64,000 nucleotides of DNA. It comes from Gemmataceae bacterium (GTDB lineage Bacteria; Planctomycetota; Planctomycetia; Gemmatales; Gemmataceae). The stretch is from assembly GCA_019752375.1 (NCBI GenBank), contig JAIEMG010000205.1:1-64000 (forward strand), written 5' to 3'. Position numbers and translations under genes: made by a program. Below the pieces are notes generated by a model. That model was not told the origin of the DNA. It was given only the letters and a program-made list of their open reading frames with translations, and did no database searches. Each line of letters starts with the position of its first letter. The first letter of the stretch is position 1. Below, piece by piece: positions 9,270 through 17,296 of the stretch.

Positions 9270-9848
9270 TTACCCGAGCAGAAGCATGACGTTGCTGGGG
9301 GGCGGCTTCAGGAAACTGCAACCGACGTGATACGCCCCCCCGGACTTCCGACAGTGCCGCACTTCGACATCGACCCAGCCCGTCGACTGCGGCGCGTTCG
9401 CCGGACACACGTGCAAGATGGCCTTCGGCTCCACGGCTTCATTGAGCAAGATGCCGAGCCCCTGCTCGCTGCGCTCCTGAACCCATGCCAGGATGCGGGC
9501 GCCGGGCCACCGGCCACCGGTCACGTAGATCGACACCGGACGGTGCACGGAACATCGTTCGAGATTCCTGTCCGGCATCGCGCGGCGTTCCGATGCTTCG
9601 GACGGCGCCACGGAGGTAACCTTCGATCGACGCACCGGCGTCGCGCTCGCCGGGTTCGAAATCAGTCCGGAACGGCGCCGTGCATTCGCCCGATCGGCCA
9701 CACGGCGCGGCCGAGTCGATCGCCGGCGTCTGCTTGTCGGGATCATCAGTGCAACGATCGTCATGGCCACGAAGAGGACCGCCACCATCCAATTCACTTC
9801 TTGCGGTGAAAGCGGTCCGAACTGGGTATCCAGCGACGGGAAGTTCAT
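9270..9848 (-). CDS. Membrane-anchored PilZ-like domain protein
   Basis: 192 aa. A transmembrane helix spans about residues 20-37, followed by an Arg/Ser-rich linker. The C-terminal half (about 95-190) resembles a PilZ fold: a VSIYVTGG strand, ARILAWVQERSEQGLGILL, then WVDVEVRHCRK and HVGCSFLKPP. PilZ domains often bind cyclic di-GMP through an RxxxR motif and (D/N)xSxxG. Here the serine motif is degenerate (ERSEQG), so ligand binding is uncertain. It is the first gene of the leftward kinase cluster. Confidence 0.6.
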   Translation of the reverse strand: MNFPSLDTQFGPLSPQEVNWMVAVLFVAMTIVALMIPTSRRRRSTRPRRVADRANARRRSGLISNPASATPVRRSKVTSVAPSEASERRAMPDRNLERCSVHRPVSIYVTGGRWPGARILAWVQERSEQGLGILLNEAVEPKAILHVCPANAPQSTGWVDVEVRHCRKSGGAYHVGCSFLKPPPSNVMLLLG

Positions 9849-9859
9849 TCCGGCACTCC

Positions 9860-10700
9860 GGCAGGCGAAGGTTGCGATCCGCCAACCTCATTGCACTTGG
9901 CGAGCGGACCGGACAAGAAAAAGGAATCCTCGGGAAGGCGATTCACTGCAGGCAGCTTTTCCGTGCCAGATTGTGCGCTCAAAGGATTGCCGTAAAATTA
10001 GCGCGCAAGTGCCGGACCGCTCGCGCAAAATCATCCACGCCTGGGTCAGATTGATACGCGCCAACGCAGCGCTCACGGAGATCTTCCGCACGGCGCAAAT
10101 TCCTGGCCTTGGGCGTGCGTTCCAACGCTTGACGGAACCGTGAGTTCCGCTCGCCGCGCCGGGAAGGTTTCCATTTGGCGCGTCGCCTGGCACATGCATT
10201 GCTTCAACCGCACCGGGTCCCGGGTTTCTCTGCGCATGACGGAGCACCAGTACATTTCCAACGTGCCGCGCCCCGAGTGAGTCACAACCCCCTGCGTTGC
10301 GCGTATTGGCTTGTGGAAGTCCACCGGCTTTCCAGTGTCAGCAGTCTTTCCTCGCAGACGGCGCGCACATTACGGCTGCATCCATTGGGGCCACTCCTGC
10401 TAGATCACTGGCGGTGGATGCGTCCTTTGCTGCCCCACTTCCCGTGACGGTACTTTCCCCTTCGTCCGACCGGCTAACCTCCCATGGTGATATCGGCGCC
10501 TGCGCTACTGCCGGTCGGTCTGCTCGGGGACTTCAACGACCGGGCGCGCAAGCTTGGAATTTCAACTCTGAAGGTCTTTCGGCGCCTGACTTAACAAAAT
10601 GATCCTGCAGCGTTTTTTTTCTTTGCGCGGTGCATGGGGTGCGGGAAAAATCCGCGGCTCAAAATTCCTGTGGGGTAATCAGATGAGTTAAATCGGCAAA
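9860..10700. other. Gene-poor intergenic stretch
   Basis: Open frames here have no ribosome site, no recognisable motif and compete with each other on both strands. Around 10,610 there is a T-rich run, and the last 120 bases are more A+T-rich, consistent with a promoter region for the + strand gene at 10,833. I see no RNA gene or repeat. Confidence 0.5.
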
Positions 10701-10832
10701 ATTATGCTGGCGTCAGCTGCGCGACGGGGTATACTTTCCCCCGACCCACAAACGTCGAGAAGGGCCGGCAGGTGGGACCTGCACCGGACCTTCTCATCAG
10801 CGTCTGCATTCTTTGAGGAAAGGAGTCCTCCC

Positions 10833-11564
10833 ATGTCCGCTCCCGCTCCCACCTCGTCTATTCGCATCGGCATCTACGGCATGCACGGCATCAACGGGCA
10901 GGAGAGCCGCGGCTTCGGCCTCTGGCCAGCGGGCTATCCGGGCGCCGTCGCACACAGCGGCGCCACGCCGGTTGTGTTGCCGCTCCTGGCACCGGGTGAA
11001 TCGTGGAAGGAACTGCTGCATGGCCTGGATGGCATCGTCTTCTCCGACAGCACGGCCACGACGACGCGCCCGGCTGGCGAGGAGGACTTGCTGGTCCGTT
11101 ACTGCCGCGACTACCAGGTCCCGTTGCTGGCCGTCGATTTCGGCATGCACGTCCTGAACACCACGTTCGGCGGCACCCTTTACAACGATTTGCCGCGTGA
11201 GTTGCCCGAAGCATTGCAGCACCGCCATCCGCCGGAGCGCGGACTTCGCCATGCGATCAATGTGCTGCCTGGCACGCACCTGGCCAGCCTGTATGGCGAG
11301 GGTGAAGTGGTGGTCAACAGCGAGCATCGCCGGGCCGTGCAGCGGCTCGGGCGCGGCTTCAAGGCCAGCGCGCTGGCGCTGGACGGCGTCGTCGAAGCCA
11401 TTGAACCGGAGAAGGAAGGTTGGTGGGTGCTGGGCGTGCAGTGGCACCCCGCGTCCGTCAGCGCTTCCGGCCTGGACATCCAGGTCTTCCGCGGCCTGAT
11501 CCAGGCGTGCGAACTCCGCACCACGCGCGAGCAGGGCGCCGAGGCGGCCTGCCACGCCGCCTGA
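10833..11564 (+). CDS. Class I glutamine amidotransferase-fold (peptidase C26/PuuD-like) protein lacking catalytic residues
   Basis: 243 aa from an ATG preceded by GAGGAAAGGAG. The fold matches gamma-glutamyl-GABA hydrolases: a conserved GMHVLNTTFGGTLYNDLP block and the late GVQWHP block. In active members the first block reads G-x-C-R-G; here it reads V-D-F-G, so the nucleophile Cys is Asp102. The catalytic His205 is kept but the Glu of HPE is Ala207. It is therefore probably not a hydrolase or amidotransferase and may be a binding or regulatory pseudoenzyme. It appears to be a single-gene unit ended by a hairpin. Confidence 0.8.
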   Translation: MSAPAPTSSIRIGIYGMHGINGQESRGFGLWPAGYPGAVAHSGATPVVLPLLAPGESWKELLHGLDGIVFSDSTATTTRPAGEEDLLVRYCRDYQVPLLAVDFGMHVLNTTFGGTLYNDLPRELPEALQHRHPPERGLRHAINVLPGTHLASLYGEGEVVVNSEHRRAVQRLGRGFKASALALDGVVEAIEPEKEGWWVLGVQWHPASVSASGLDIQVFRGLIQACELRTTREQGAEAACHAA

Positions 11565-11585
11565 AATAGTGAATGCAACGGAACA

Positions 11586-11627
11586 GGAACGCCGGAAAGA
11601 ATCGAGATGCGATTCTTCCGGCGTTCC
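11586..11627 (+). terminator. Strong hairpin after the amidotransferase-fold gene
   Basis: An 18-bp nearly perfect stem (GGAACGCCGGAA... with one bulged A) lies 22 bases after the stop codon. There is no T-tract, so it may act as a processing or stability element instead. The rest of the gap to 12,119 holds a second weak inverted repeat near 11,715 and an A+T-rich segment at 11,800-11,865 suited to a promoter. Confidence 0.5.
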
Positions 11628-12119
11628 GTGCGCGCCTGCCCGATCCCATATCCTCGCGGCAGTGCCGCTATCGTCCTGTCCCTGTGGCCAGGACGGCAAA
11701 TCAAAAGCAAGCCGGAGTCGTCCCTTGTCCCAGCTGGACGACTCCGGTGCTGACATCCCCGAGATGTCACCGGAAGGGTAACTTTCATTCATGTAGTGGT
11801 CAATAGTTCAGTATTAAGAATTTCCATAAGTCATTTAATAATAATGATATGAGAAATTAAGTGGATTTTCGTCCGCAGGCCGCCTCGACCCGTTGCGCTC
11901 CAGCTGCAAAGGTATCGCGCCGACCCATTCCACCGCTCCGGACACGATGGGGCACCCTGGCTCGTGCGAGTTCAAATGACGCGAAACCCGTCAGAAATTT
12001 GGAAGCGTTCGCTCTCGTGTGGAGGTACCCTATCGCCATCGCTTGTGGTTGAGGAGGCGTTGTCGTCCCGCGGAAATACCTCGTACCTCGCTGCATCCTC
12101 CGCGCGAAAGGGGCTCCCC

Positions 12120-14024
12120 ATGCTCGTCATTCAGGGCCGGAGAATTCGTCCGCAAGACGGCAAGACGTCTCGCGACATTCGCCACCAGCGCCCGAAGGCA
12201 GCTGCCCCCCTTGTCGGGAACAGAGAGACACCTCGAATCCGCGGCAGCGCTGCTCCCAAACGAGTGCTTCTGATCCTCCTCGCCCTCGCGGGCCTGATCC
12301 TGTGGGAAGCGAGCGCGCGAGTCGTCTCCGCCGACAAGGAGGAGCCGGTCGTCAAGCCGGCGAACGCGCCCGCGGCGATGGAGGAAACGCCTCCGGTCTG
12401 GACGGTGCTCGATCCTCACGATTTGAAATCCGCCAAGGGAACAACGCTCACCAAGCAGGCCGACAAGTCCATCCTGGCCAGCGGTCCGATTCCGAACCCG
12501 GAAACCTACACCATCCAGGCACACACAACGGTGAAAGGGATCACCGCCATTCGACTGGAAGTGCTGACGGACACCACCATGCCGCAGAACGGACCGGGCC
12601 GGGCACAGAACGGCAACTTCGTGCTCAACGCATTTCGCGTTCAAGCCGCGCCGAAGCAGGAGCCCGCCAAGGCCCAAGAGGTGGCTCTGAGCAAGGCCAC
12701 GGCGGATTTCTCACAGCAAGACTTCGTCATCCAGTCGGCTATCGACGGCAACACACCTCAGAACGGCGGGTGGGCGGTCAGTCCCCAGCTGAGCCGCAAG
12801 CACGTCGCCGTCTTCGAACTGAAAACGCCGCTCAGTCACGAAGAGGGCACCACGCTCACGTTCACTCTGCTCCACCAATACGGCAGTGAACACAACATCG
12901 GCCGCTTCCGCGTGTCCGTCGCTTCCGGCAAGGCGCCATTTCCGTTCTATGACGAGCTCAAAAGCCTGGTGTGGTCAACCCTCGATCCGCACGAGATCAA
13001 GTCTGCCCGGGGGACCAAGCTCGCCCGGCAGATGGACAAGTCCATCCTGGCCAGCGGTCCGCTGCCGACTCCCGAGACCTACACCATCCACGCGAACACC
13101 GCATTGAAGGGGATCACGGCCATTCGCCTGGAGGTGTTGCCCGATTCCACCATGCCCGCGGCCGGACCGGGGCGGGCGGGCAACGGCAACTTCGTGCTCA
13201 ACGGCTTTCAGGTGCGGGCCGCGCCGACGAAAGAACCGGCGAAGGCCGAGGCGGTCGCCTTGAAAACGGCCACGGCCGATTTCTCGCAGCAAGGCTACGA
13301 AGTGCAGACGATCCTCACCGGCAACACGCCCCAGGGCGGTGGCTGGGCCATCGATCCCCAGCAAGGCCGAAAACATGTCGCCGTGTTCGAGTTGAAGAAC
13401 CCCATCAGCCATGATGGCGGCACCACACTCACGTTCACGATGCTTCACAACTGGGCCGGCGGTGAACACACCATCGGCCGCTTTCGCCTCTCCGTCGCCA
13501 CCAGCAAACCGCCTTATCCGTTCGAGCTGCTCGACGTGACGAGCGAGGACATGGCGCTTTTCTGGACCGACCTGGGCAGCGCGGATGCGGAGAAAGCAAA
13601 CCAGGCGGCCGAGAACCTGTTCCAATCGGGACGTGCCCTACCAATGCTGCGCGCGCAGCTGAAGGCGGACGTCGTGAAGGTGGATGCCAAGCAGGTGGCG
13701 AAGTGGATCGCGAACCTCGATGACAACGAGATCAATGTTCGGGAGAACGCCACGAGCGAGCTGGAGAAGCTCGGGGCCAGTGCAGCGCCGACGCTGATGC
13801 GTGCCGTCGAGCTGGCGCCCTCCCTCGAGGCCCGCCGGCGGATGGAGCGGTTGCTGGAAAAACTCAAGGAGACTCCGGACGTGGTGCGGCCTCAGCGTGC
13901 GGTGGAATTGCTCGCCCGAATCGGCTCACCGGAAGCCCGCGAACTACTGCAGAACCTGGCCAACGGTTCGCCCGATGCCGTCTTGACCGAGGCAGCCAAA
14001 GCGGCCCTTGCACGAAGCGAATAG
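12120..14024 (+). CDS. Membrane-anchored protein with two tandem discoidin/LamG-like domains and a HEAT-like C-terminus
   Basis: 634 aa. The ATG at 12,120 follows AAAGGGG; longer frames upstream are unsupported. A hydrophobic helix (about residues 45-62) is likely a signal anchor. Residues about 93-275 and 283-465 are two copies of one domain, sharing SILASGP, ITAIRLEVL, GPGRxxNGNFVLN and HVAVFELK motifs; the domain occurs in secreted planctomycete proteins, often next to DUF1553-type modules. Residues 480-634 are HEAT-like helical repeats with INVRENATSELEKLG. I infer an extracytoplasmic binding protein. The duplication within the gene is clear; the ligand is unknown. Confidence 0.8.
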   Translation: MLVIQGRRIRPQDGKTSRDIRHQRPKAAAPLVGNRETPRIRGSAAPKRVLLILLALAGLILWEASARVVSADKEEPVVKPANAPAAMEETPPVWTVLDPHDLKSAKGTTLTKQADKSILASGPIPNPETYTIQAHTTVKGITAIRLEVLTDTTMPQNGPGRAQNGNFVLNAFRVQAAPKQEPAKAQEVALSKATADFSQQDFVIQSAIDGNTPQNGGWAVSPQLSRKHVAVFELKTPLSHEEGTTLTFTLLHQYGSEHNIGRFRVSVASGKAPFPFYDELKSLVWSTLDPHEIKSARGTKLARQMDKSILASGPLPTPETYTIHANTALKGITAIRLEVLPDSTMPAAGPGRAGNGNFVLNGFQVRAAPTKEPAKAEAVALKTATADFSQQGYEVQTILTGNTPQGGGWAIDPQQGRKHVAVFELKNPISHDGGTTLTFTMLHNWAGGEHTIGRFRLSVATSKPPYPFELLDVTSEDMALFWTDLGSADAEKANQAAENLFQSGRALPMLRAQLKADVVKVDAKQVAKWIANLDDNEINVRENATSELEKLGASAAPTLMRAVELAPSLEARRRMERLLEKLKETPDVVRPQRAVELLARIGSPEARELLQNLANGSPDAVLTEAAKAALARSE

Positions 14025-14036
14025 CAGTTGTCCGTG

Positions 14037-14086
14037 GGGCACGTTTGTAACGTGCCTGGCCGGAACGGCACGTTACAAACGTGCCC
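14037..14086. repeat. Palindromic intergenic repeat with hairpin arms
   Basis: Perfect 20-base arms (14,037-14,056 and 14,067-14,086) flank a 10-base spacer. Each arm is itself a small hairpin (GGCACG...CGTGCC). It lies 13 bases after the HEAT gene stop and could also end transcription. Confidence 0.9.
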
Positions 14087-14190
14087 GACAAATTCCGACG
14101 CGCGCCCGGCGAACCCCTTGGAATTTCTGAACACACGAACACCATCCGCCCGATGATAGGGGCATTCATTCCCTTATCTCCGGAGGAGAC

Positions 14191-14553
14191 ATGCGCGAGC
14201 AGAAAGAGGCGGACATCCTGCGCGATTGCCTGACATGGCTGAAACTGCACGGCGTCTTTTGCTGGCGACAAAACCAGGGAGCGATTGCCGGGGAATACAA
14301 CGGCAAGCGTCGTTTCCTGCGATTCACGTCGATGGCGGGCGTCAGCGACATTCTCGGGGTCTTGCCGCCCACCGGCCGCTTGCTGGCGATCGAGTGCAAA
14401 CGTCCGGGCCGCAAGCCCACGCCCGAGCAGGAAGCGTTCCTCGATATCGTCCGGCACTGCGGCGGCGTGGCGTTTTGCGTCCACAGCACCATCGAGTTGG
14501 AAGAAGCGCTTCGCGCAATGATCGCGCCGCCCGGCATCTCCCACACCGCATGA
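14191..14553 (+). CDS. VRR-NUC domain nuclease, single domain
   Basis: 120 aa. The small PD-(D/E)xK-type VRR-NUC fold is indicated by an early Glu/Gln helix, GVSDILGV with the active-site Asp, AIECK with Glu-x-Lys, and the following EQEAFL helix. Such stand-alone domains are common in phages and mobile DNA and cut branched or flapped DNA in relatives. A GGAGG site precedes the ATG. It is isolated and lies between two palindromic repeats (14,037-14,086 and 14,574-14,703), with no phage genes beside it. Confidence 0.88.
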   Translation: MREQKEADILRDCLTWLKLHGVFCWRQNQGAIAGEYNGKRRFLRFTSMAGVSDILGVLPPTGRLLAIECKRPGRKPTPEQEAFLDIVRHCGGVAFCVHSTIELEEALRAMIAPPGISHTA

Positions 14554-14573
14554 GAAGAACTCCCCCAGGCGTA

Positions 14574-14703
14574 AATGCCATTAACTTAGGGGAGCAACCG
14601 AGGAAAACCCTCCCGTGGCACGGACATTTCTGTCCGTGCAATCGTGAAACTGCACGGACAGAAATGTCCGTGCCACCGGGATCTCGCCTACGTTAATGGC
14701 ATT
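14574..14703. repeat. Nested palindromic repeat element, 130 bp
   Basis: Outer 12-base perfect arms AATGCCATTAAC / GTTAATGGCATT bracket an inner pair of perfect 26-base arms (14,615-14,640 and 14,651-14,676). Each inner arm is itself a hairpin around CACGGACATTTCTGTCCGTG. It fills most of the gap before the acyltransferase gene; the remainder to 14,867 shows nothing else. Confidence 0.92.
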
Positions 14704-14867
14704 CGGAGGCTGTAATCGCCGCCGACAACCTACCTGTCCCGATTTTCCTCCCTTCACTGCTACAGCTCGGCACAGCGGGGCTGGTCTTGACCGAGTTCCC
14801 GCCTTCACGGTCAAATACCGCACACTACGGTTGCCGGAAGCACCGTTACGCCTTGCGCAAGGATGCC

Positions 14868-15938
14868 ATGCCTCAGCATAACGAGCGCATTTCCTACATC
14901 GACACGACGCGCGGGCTTCTGTTCTGCCTGATGGCCTCCGTACACGCCGTCACGCTTTCCAACTTGGCGGAGCTCGATTTCCTGGCCGTAAATGTCTGGC
15001 TGCGTTACTTTCGCAGCTATCAGACCTTCATCATCCTTTCAGGCTTCACCATTGCCCTGGTGTTTCCGTGGCAGGATGACGGTCCCGGTACCGCGAAACG
15101 GCTTCGTCGCCGTTCGTACCAGTTGCTGGCGGTGATGTTCGTCTCGAATGCGATCATGCTCGTGTTGCACCATGCCGTCCATGGAACGCTCGAGCGCATC
15201 GTCGATCCGTGGTGGTGGGTCGGCCTCCTCACCTTGACCACGCACTATTCCATCTCCGGCATCCTGCTGCCGATCGCTGTGCTGCTGCTGGTGACCCCCG
15301 CGTTGTTTTTCCTGTGCCGCTGCTGGGGCCTGCGGGCCCTCATCCCGGTCGTGCTGGTGCTGTTGACCGCAAGCTGGATGGTGCATCATGCGTTTCCGCA
15401 TCCGGAGCAGAACGCCCATGCGATCAATGTACTCTTCCGCCGGGGCGCTGGCGGCTTTCCGGTGGTACCGATGATGGCCTTTGGGGCTGCCGGGATTGTG
15501 CTGGGCATCGTCTGGCGCCGCCTGCGCCCGGAGTTTGACTGGCGCCTGCTCGCAACCATCGTCTCCATCTGGGCTGTCCTCCAACTGCTATCGAGTTATG
15601 CGTTGCCCGACCGGCTGGATCCCATCCTTCGCCCATTTCTCACAATCAGCCGGTTCATGGTCTTCCTGGCGTTGGGGATGATGATTACCCGCCATGCGCT
15701 GCTCAGCCGCGCCTTGCCGTTCCTGCCGGTGATGGGCAAGTACGCCCTGTTCTCGTTCATCGCCCACCGGGTCGTGATGCAGAGCCTGGCGGTCACAAAC
15801 AACAAGCTGGGACTGTTGGATTCGGGGCCGTCATACGTCGTATACTTCGTCGGCACCATTGCGCTGGTCACCTTGCTGTGCCTCTTGCGGGAACGAAGTG
15901 AGAGTTACGATCGCCTGCTGAGGCGCGTCTACCTGTGA
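14868..15938 (+). CDS. OpgC-like / acyltransferase-family polytopic membrane protein
   Basis: 356 aa from the ATG at 14,868. About ten hydrophobic helices are visible. The N-terminal YIDTTRGLLFCLMASVHA fits the R-x-x-x-D-x-x-R-G...H pattern of OpgC and related membrane acyltransferases, which transfer acyl groups to glucans or other sugars in the cell envelope. A conserved-looking FxxHRV motif occurs near residue 300. No partner glucan genes lie nearby. The exact substrate is not predictable. Confidence 0.7.
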   Translation: MPQHNERISYIDTTRGLLFCLMASVHAVTLSNLAELDFLAVNVWLRYFRSYQTFIILSGFTIALVFPWQDDGPGTAKRLRRRSYQLLAVMFVSNAIMLVLHHAVHGTLERIVDPWWWVGLLTLTTHYSISGILLPIAVLLLVTPALFFLCRCWGLRALIPVVLVLLTASWMVHHAFPHPEQNAHAINVLFRRGAGGFPVVPMMAFGAAGIVLGIVWRRLRPEFDWRLLATIVSIWAVLQLLSSYALPDRLDPILRPFLTISRFMVFLALGMMITRHALLSRALPFLPVMGKYALFSFIAHRVVMQSLAVTNNKLGLLDSGPSYVVYFVGTIALVTLLCLLRERSESYDRLLRRVYL

Positions 15939-16046
15939 GGTTCCTTTCCTGACAGTCGCCCCATTGACTCGGCGGCAGCGCGGCCGGATGATTGAGGACA
16001 AGGCGGAGTCGGCATCCGCACGCCTTACTTGCCGGGGAGACTTTCC

Positions 16047-17135
16047 ATGAAGCGGCTATTCCTGACGGTCGGGCTGGTGGTCGCCATCCTCGCGATCAGC
16101 GGCGAACCGCGTGCATCGGCCGACGAGCTGTCGCCCGAGGTGCGCAAGGCCATTGACAAGGGCCTGGCCTGGGTGGCGAAAAGCCAGGCACGCGACGGCC
16201 ACTGGGAAGCGCAGGGCGGCCAGTATCCGACCACGATGACCGCCCTGGGCGGTATGGTCCTGCTCATGGAAGGCAGCACGCTGCGCGAAGGCAAGTACTC
16301 CGAGAACATTCGCCGCGCCGTCGACTGGCTGGTCGATCGCAGCCAGCGCAACGGCCTGCTCGGCAATCCGAACAACCCGACCGAATCCAGCCGCTACACT
16401 TACGGCCACGGCTATGCGTTGCTCTTCCTGGCAAGCGTCTACGGCGAAGAAGAAGACGCCGACCGCCGCAAGAAGCTGGAAGACGTGCTGACCCGAGCCG
16501 TGGAATTCTGCGGCAAGGCCCAGACGACGCGCGGCGGCTGGGGCTACGTCTCCTCCGCCGACGGCAATGGCTTCGACGAAGGTTCGACCACCATCACGCA
16601 GCTCCAGGCCCTGCGCGCCGCACGAAACGCAGGCATCATCGTCCCCAAGTCCGTCATCGACGGCGCCAACAAGTATCTGAAGGACGCCACGACCGAGAAG
16701 GGCTCCATCATCTACAGCCTGGCCCAGGGACGGCACGAAGGCGGCCCGGCCCTGGTGGCGGCCGCGCTGGCCGGCAGCTTCAACGCCGGCGAATACAATT
16801 CCCCGCAAGCCAAGAAGTGGCTGAACTACTGCCGCACCGCGATCCCGATCGGCCAGGCCGGCCGCTTTGGCCACGACGAATACACGCACTACTACTACGC
16901 CCAGGCGCTCTACATCCTCGGCGAGAACGGCTACGAGAAGCTCTTCCCCAATTCCAAGCCGGAGGAGCACATGACATGGAGCAAGTATCGCAAGCCGATG
17001 TTCGAGCATCTGCTCAAGACGCAGACCTCCGACGGCAGCTGGAATAGCGGCCACATCGGCTCGATCTTCTCGACCGCGGTCAACCTGACGATCCTGCAAC
17101 TCGACAACGGCACGCTGCCGATCTACCAACGGTAG
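16047..17135 (+). CDS. Secreted squalene-cyclase/prenyltransferase-fold repeat protein
   Basis: 362 aa from the ATG at 16,047, preceded by GGGGAGA. A signal peptide ends near ASA (residue 25). The mature part carries repeated alpha-alpha units with GHW, GGW and GSW turns (SQARDGHWE, TTRGGWGYVS, TSDGSWNSG), typical of the alpha6/alpha6 terpene-cyclase fold. The DxDD motif needed for squalene-hopene cyclisation is not seen. Many planctomycete genomes encode such secreted proteins without known enzymatic role. I infer a periplasmic or surface protein and not a hopanoid enzyme. Confidence 0.85.
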   Translation: MKRLFLTVGLVVAILAISGEPRASADELSPEVRKAIDKGLAWVAKSQARDGHWEAQGGQYPTTMTALGGMVLLMEGSTLREGKYSENIRRAVDWLVDRSQRNGLLGNPNNPTESSRYTYGHGYALLFLASVYGEEEDADRRKKLEDVLTRAVEFCGKAQTTRGGWGYVSSADGNGFDEGSTTITQLQALRAARNAGIIVPKSVIDGANKYLKDATTEKGSIIYSLAQGRHEGGPALVAAALAGSFNAGEYNSPQAKKWLNYCRTAIPIGQAGRFGHDEYTHYYYAQALYILGENGYEKLFPNSKPEEHMTWSKYRKPMFEHLLKTQTSDGSWNSGHIGSIFSTAVNLTILQLDNGTLPIYQR

Positions 17136-17174
17136 GGCCTGTTATACTTCGCGCGGTGGAGAATGGTTGTGTTC

Positions 17175-17204
17175 GGTGGGCCAGACACTCTTGTCTGGCC
17201 CACC
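17175..17204. repeat. Hairpin repeat, likely terminator
   Basis: Perfect 13-base arms GGTGGGCCAGACA / TGTCTGGCCCACC around a 4-base loop, 39 bases after the cyclase-fold gene. Confidence 0.8.
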
Positions 17205-17237
17205 TTGCCAGGTATCAAATTGGCCTGCCTGTAGTAT

Positions 17238-17288
17238 CGCCGGACGCACGAGCGACGGAGTAAGCATCCGTCGCTCGTGCGTCCGGCG
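17238..17288. repeat. Palindromic repeat between convergent genes
   Basis: Perfect 21-base arms at 17,238-17,258 and 17,268-17,288 with a 9-base spacer. It lies directly before the end of the leftward cyanophycinase gene and may end transcripts from both sides. Confidence 0.88.
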
Positions 17289-17296
17289 AACAAGAT

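Noticed and set aside
9888-10324. Overlapping minus-strand frames in the gene-poor stretch
   Set aside because: No ribosome sites, Arg/Pro-rich translations and no motif; frames compete on both strands.
16047-17135. Squalene-hopene cyclase
   Set aside because: Fold repeats are present, but the DxDD catalytic motif is missing, the protein is half the usual length and it carries an export signal.
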